Of a stretch of 64,000 nucleotides of DNA, positions 62,050 through 64,000 are shown piece by piece (position 1 is the first letter of the stretch; each line of letters opens with the position of its first letter). The position numbers and the translations under genes were made by a program. The DNA is from Oscillospiraceae bacterium (GTDB lineage Bacteria; Bacillota; Clostridia; Oscillospirales; Oscillospiraceae): NCBI GenBank assembly GCA_017432615.1, contig JAFRIV010000029.1, positions 32,918-96,917 of the forward strand, read 5' to 3'. The notes under the pieces were generated by a model that saw nothing but the letters and a program-made list of their open reading frames with translations, ran no database searches and was not told where the DNA came from.

Positions 62050-62102
62050 TGAAAAAAGTTTTCAAATAATGAAACCATTCAGCCTAAAATTGGACTATTA
62101 TA
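62050..62102 (+). promoter_or_regulatory. Putative ECF-type promoter and palindrome, sigma copy 2
   Basis: TGAAAC (62070-62075), 16 bp, GGACTA (62092-62097) and the palindrome TGAAAAAAGTTTTCA (62050-62064) repeat the arrangement upstream of sigma copy 1 with the same spacing. Confidence 0.55.
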
Positions 62103-62141
62103 AGTGAACGGCCGTGATAGAAGAGAATCGAGGTGAGATGC

Positions 62142-62678
62142 TTGACGGATGCCAAAGCATTAACGCAGCTACAGTCAGGAGATCAACAGGCGCTGGGATG
62201 GTTCATTGATAGATATGGCAACTACGTAGGAACTATCGTAAAGAGCATTCTGCAGGACTGCATGGGTCGTGAGGACGTGGAAGAAGTTACCGCCGATGTG
62301 TTTGTCACCTTCTGGAAAAGCGCGGAGGGTCTTCTTCCCTTAAATCTCAAAGGGTATTTAAGCCGCGTGGCACGAAGCCTCGCGCTGCGGAAGCTTCGTG
62401 AGAAGACGCAGGAACTGCCTCTGGAGGAAGATGTTCTGTTTGTTGAAGAAAACTCTCTGATTGAAAGAATTGATCAGGAGCAACGGGATCGGCGGGTACG
62501 GGAAGCAGTGCTTTCGATGACGCAACCGGACCAGGAAATCTTTCTCCGTCATTATTACTATTGTCAAAGCGTCGCTGTGATTGCTGAAAAGATGAAAATG
62601 AATCCATCCACAATCAAAACCCGACTCAAGCGTGGACGGGAAAAGCTTCGTCAGTATCTTACCGGATTGGAACCGTGA
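62142..62678 (+). CDS. ECF-like RNA polymerase sigma factor, copy 2
   Basis: The 178-residue protein is a near copy of the sigma factor at 52026. Differences are scattered, mostly conservative and without indels (for example ALGWF for ALEWF, GTIVKSILQDCMG for GTVVNSVLQNCMS). Regions 2 and 4 are intact, so both copies look functional. The start is TTG 62142 after AGGTG. It overlaps no other gene and is followed 15 bp later by its membrane partner. Confidence 0.87.
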   Translation: MTDAKALTQLQSGDQQALGWFIDRYGNYVGTIVKSILQDCMGREDVEEVTADVFVTFWKSAEGLLPLNLKGYLSRVARSLALRKLREKTQELPLEEDVLFVEENSLIERIDQEQRDRRVREAVLSMTQPDQEIFLRHYYYCQSVAVIAEKMKMNPSTIKTRLKRGREKLRQYLTGLEP

Positions 62679-62693
62679 GAGGAGGCGGCTGAA

Positions 62694-63314
62694 ATGGAAA
62701 TCAGGATTCATGAATTGCTGAACGGATACGAGGACAGTTCCGTTCCGATGGAAGAAACGGATGTCGTCTCCGCGATGAGAATCAAGGAGCTGACAGAAAT
62801 GAAGATTGAACAGACCGAAACACAGTATAAACCGCGGCATACAGTAAGAAAACGCATCCTTACGCTGGCTCTGGCGGCTGCGCTGATGCTATCCCTCGGA
62901 ATCGTAGCATATTCTGCAGGACAGGCAATCTTTGGCTGGGGCGGAAATATGGAGATCCGTTCCGAGAAGACAGCGGGCGGCATCGAAAATACCGTCTACG
63001 TGCACACGGACGATCTCACAGAGCCTGTAAGCGTTGAGAATGGACGCATGTACTTTATTGTCAACGACGAGCATATTGACATCACGGATCAGGTATCGGA
63101 GACGGAACCCTATATTTATCAGTTTACTGATGAAGAGAATGTTCTGCACTATTGGATCATCGGGAAAAACGGACCTGAATTGGAGCACTATGGTTTTGCG
63201 GAATACCTTCATCCATCTGAGAGCGAATGGACTGCCGGATATGTTGCCCGCACAAATGGCAATACTGCTCCCTGGCTGGATAAAGCCAAAGAAGAACTTG
63301 GCTTTGATTTTTAA
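62694..63314 (+). CDS. Single-span membrane protein, putative anti-sigma factor, copy 2
   Basis: The 206-residue protein is a near copy of the membrane protein at 52578, with the same layout: cytoplasmic N terminus, one span (LTLALAAALMLSLGIVAYSA), extracellular domain. The most variable part is just outside the membrane (GNMEIRSEKTAGGIENTVYV against ENMEIHAEKTEGGIQTNVYV), while the last 50 residues are almost unchanged. This could mean changed sensing or pairing. Confidence 0.75.
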   Translation: MEIRIHELLNGYEDSSVPMEETDVVSAMRIKELTEMKIEQTETQYKPRHTVRKRILTLALAAALMLSLGIVAYSAGQAIFGWGGNMEIRSEKTAGGIENTVYVHTDDLTEPVSVENGRMYFIVNDEHIDITDQVSETEPYIYQFTDEENVLHYWIIGKNGPELEHYGFAEYLHPSESEWTAGYVARTNGNTAPWLDKAKEELGFDF

Positions 63315-63331
63315 CAGCAATCAATCACCAA

Positions 63332-63363
63332 GGCACTCTGCACGCTGCAGAGTGCCGTCTTTT
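63332..63363 (+). repeat. Hairpin/T-tract repeat, copy E
   Basis: A perfect 10-bp stem GGCACTCTGC/GCAGAGTGCC with loop ACGCT is followed by GTCTTTTATAGTGG, 18 bp after the stop of the second membrane protein. With copy D it brackets the second sigma module as a direct repeat. Confidence 0.9.
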
Positions 63364-63367
63364 ATAG

Positions 63368-63396
63368 TGGAAAAATCCGTGGTGGAGGTGTATAAT
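63368..63396 (+). promoter_or_regulatory. Promoter after repeat copy E
   Basis: TGGAAA (63368-63373) and TATAAT (63391-63396) are 17 bp apart, and the block is shared with the YccF promoter. It would transcribe the lipoprotein gene with a leader of about 100 nt that contains a small GTCTGG/CCAGAC hairpin (63425-63440). Confidence 0.6.
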
Positions 63397-63504
63397 CTAT
63401 TGGCATGACGGGACCTCCCGGTAAGTCTGGATCTCCAGACAGTACAACATGATTCGGCACACCCTGTGGCCGGAAGAGATCTGATAAAGGGTTATATATT
63501 ATTT

Positions 63505-64000
63505 ATGAAAAGAGTTTTACTAAAACCATGGAAGAGAACAGCTGTGCTTCTTATTATCCTTCTTGCGGTCCTCTTGATGGCCGCCTGTGGAAAGGCTGAG
63601 ACGGCTGTGCCGGTTTCTACGGAAGTCCTTGTTGACGGAACGGAAGCCGGGCCTAAGTCCGCAGCAGCGTCTGCGGAGGAGATTCATCCGTTTGAGAACA
63701 CCTCCCCGCAAGGCGAACAGGAAGTAACGCATGCAGCAAATCCCGCCGAAGCAGGTGATCCGTTTACCCTTTCGGAAACGCAGCAGTATGCGGCCAATCT
63801 CTCTCTGAGCAATTTCTCCGAGCAATGGTTCTGTGAGATTGGGACTTTCGATCACTACGATTCCGCTGATACGAGCATCGCGCAGTTGTTCTCCTTCGCT
63901 CATCTTTGGAGCAAGATCAACCGGCCGACGGAGATGGAGTACAGAGACGGGTATGAGACCATGACCCGCGAGACGTTCTTTGAGATCATCGGCCCTCGGA
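63505..64000 (+). CDS. Lipoprotein, 3' end outside the window
   Basis: The frame stays open to the window edge (165 codons seen). It begins with a lipoprotein signal (MKRVLLKPWKRTAVLLIILL ... LLMAACG), whose lipobox cysteine is at about residue 28. A low-complexity stretch rich in E, A, P and T follows, then the start of a folded domain (NLSLSNFSEQWFCEI). It is anchored outside the membrane. No family is recognised. The ribosome site is weak (AAAGG 14 bp upstream). Confidence 0.7.
   Translation, partial: MKRVLLKPWKRTAVLLIILLAVLLMAACGKAETAVPVSTEVLVDGTEAGPKSAAASAEEIHPFENTSPQGEQEVTHAANPAEAGDPFTLSETQQYAANLSLSNFSEQWFCEIGTFDHYDSADTSIAQLFSFAHLWSKINRPTEMEYRDGYETMTRETFFEIIGPR

Noticed and set aside
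51851-63363. Classical integron
   Set aside because: No intact IntI-type integrase and no attC-sized sites were seen. The integrase remnants are Tn916-like, and the hairpins carry T-tracts like terminators. Only the analogy is kept.
1-64000. CRISPR arrays, rRNA and tRNA genes
   Set aside because: No spaced identical repeats of CRISPR type and no rRNA or tRNA cloverleaf segments were noticed on either strand. The 14-bp array after ribF has no spacers.

Overview
The window looks like a chromosomal segment of a gut- or rumen-type Clostridia (Bacillota) of moderate G+C. The evidence is a Bacillota-type rimP-nusA-rnpM-ylxQ-infB operon, MutS2, a DUF896 (YnzC-type) protein, strong Shine-Dalgarno sites, sigma-A-like promoters with 17-bp spacers, and a large BspA/InlB-type secreted repeat protein. 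The genus cannot be fixed from the sequence alone. No rRNA, tRNA, CRISPR array or intact phage was seen.

Left part (1-23.9 kb). The order is: tail of an exported protein; DUF896 protein overlapping a GT4 glycosyltransferase; convergent lysA and tex (minus); a large leucine-rich/InlB-repeat surface protein; a purine nucleoside permease-family protein; an NAD-dependent epimerase with a +1 frameshift directly after its start; an HTH regulator; then a plus-strand run of DMT transporter, SWIM/SNF2 helicase, HtrA protease, phosphoribosyltransferase, tadA and a VanY-type peptidase. A flavin reductase, a small triple zinc-ribbon protein with a structured leader, and a membrane-anchored phosphodiester glycosidase follow.

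Core part (24-50.8 kb). The transcription/translation operon rimP-nusA-rnpM-ylxQ-infB-rbfA-nrnA-truB-ribF starts behind a promoter and a terminator-like leader hairpin. It ends in an eight-unit 14-bp AT-rich tandem repeat and a 21-bp terminator stem. On the minus strand lie an ABC exporter and a three-gene cassette (VTC-type polyphosphate polymerase, DUF4956 membrane protein, Cthe_2159-type beta-helix protein). A long plus-strand run follows: murA, rlmH, phosphohexomutase, phoH, ybeY, era, recO, mutS2, a SpoIIE/HAMP phosphatase and a GH13 alpha-glucanase.

Accessory part (50.8-64 kb). This region is patchy. A cyclohexadienyl dehydratase/solute-binding-like gene is broken by one in-frame TGA. 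An ECF sigma factor and its membrane partner occur twice, exactly 10,116 bp apart. A LytTR-DUF3021-hydrolase operon, an esterase/ATP-grasp operon with a palindrome inside its promoter, YccF, a PNPOx-family protein, an M13 peptidase and a truncated lipoprotein fill the rest. Five copies of one hairpin-plus-T-tract element, all in the same orientation, divide this region into gene cassettes. Two copies directly follow C-terminal remnants of related tyrosine integrases. I did not see this element in the first 50 kb. It is the strongest candidate here for something undescribed.
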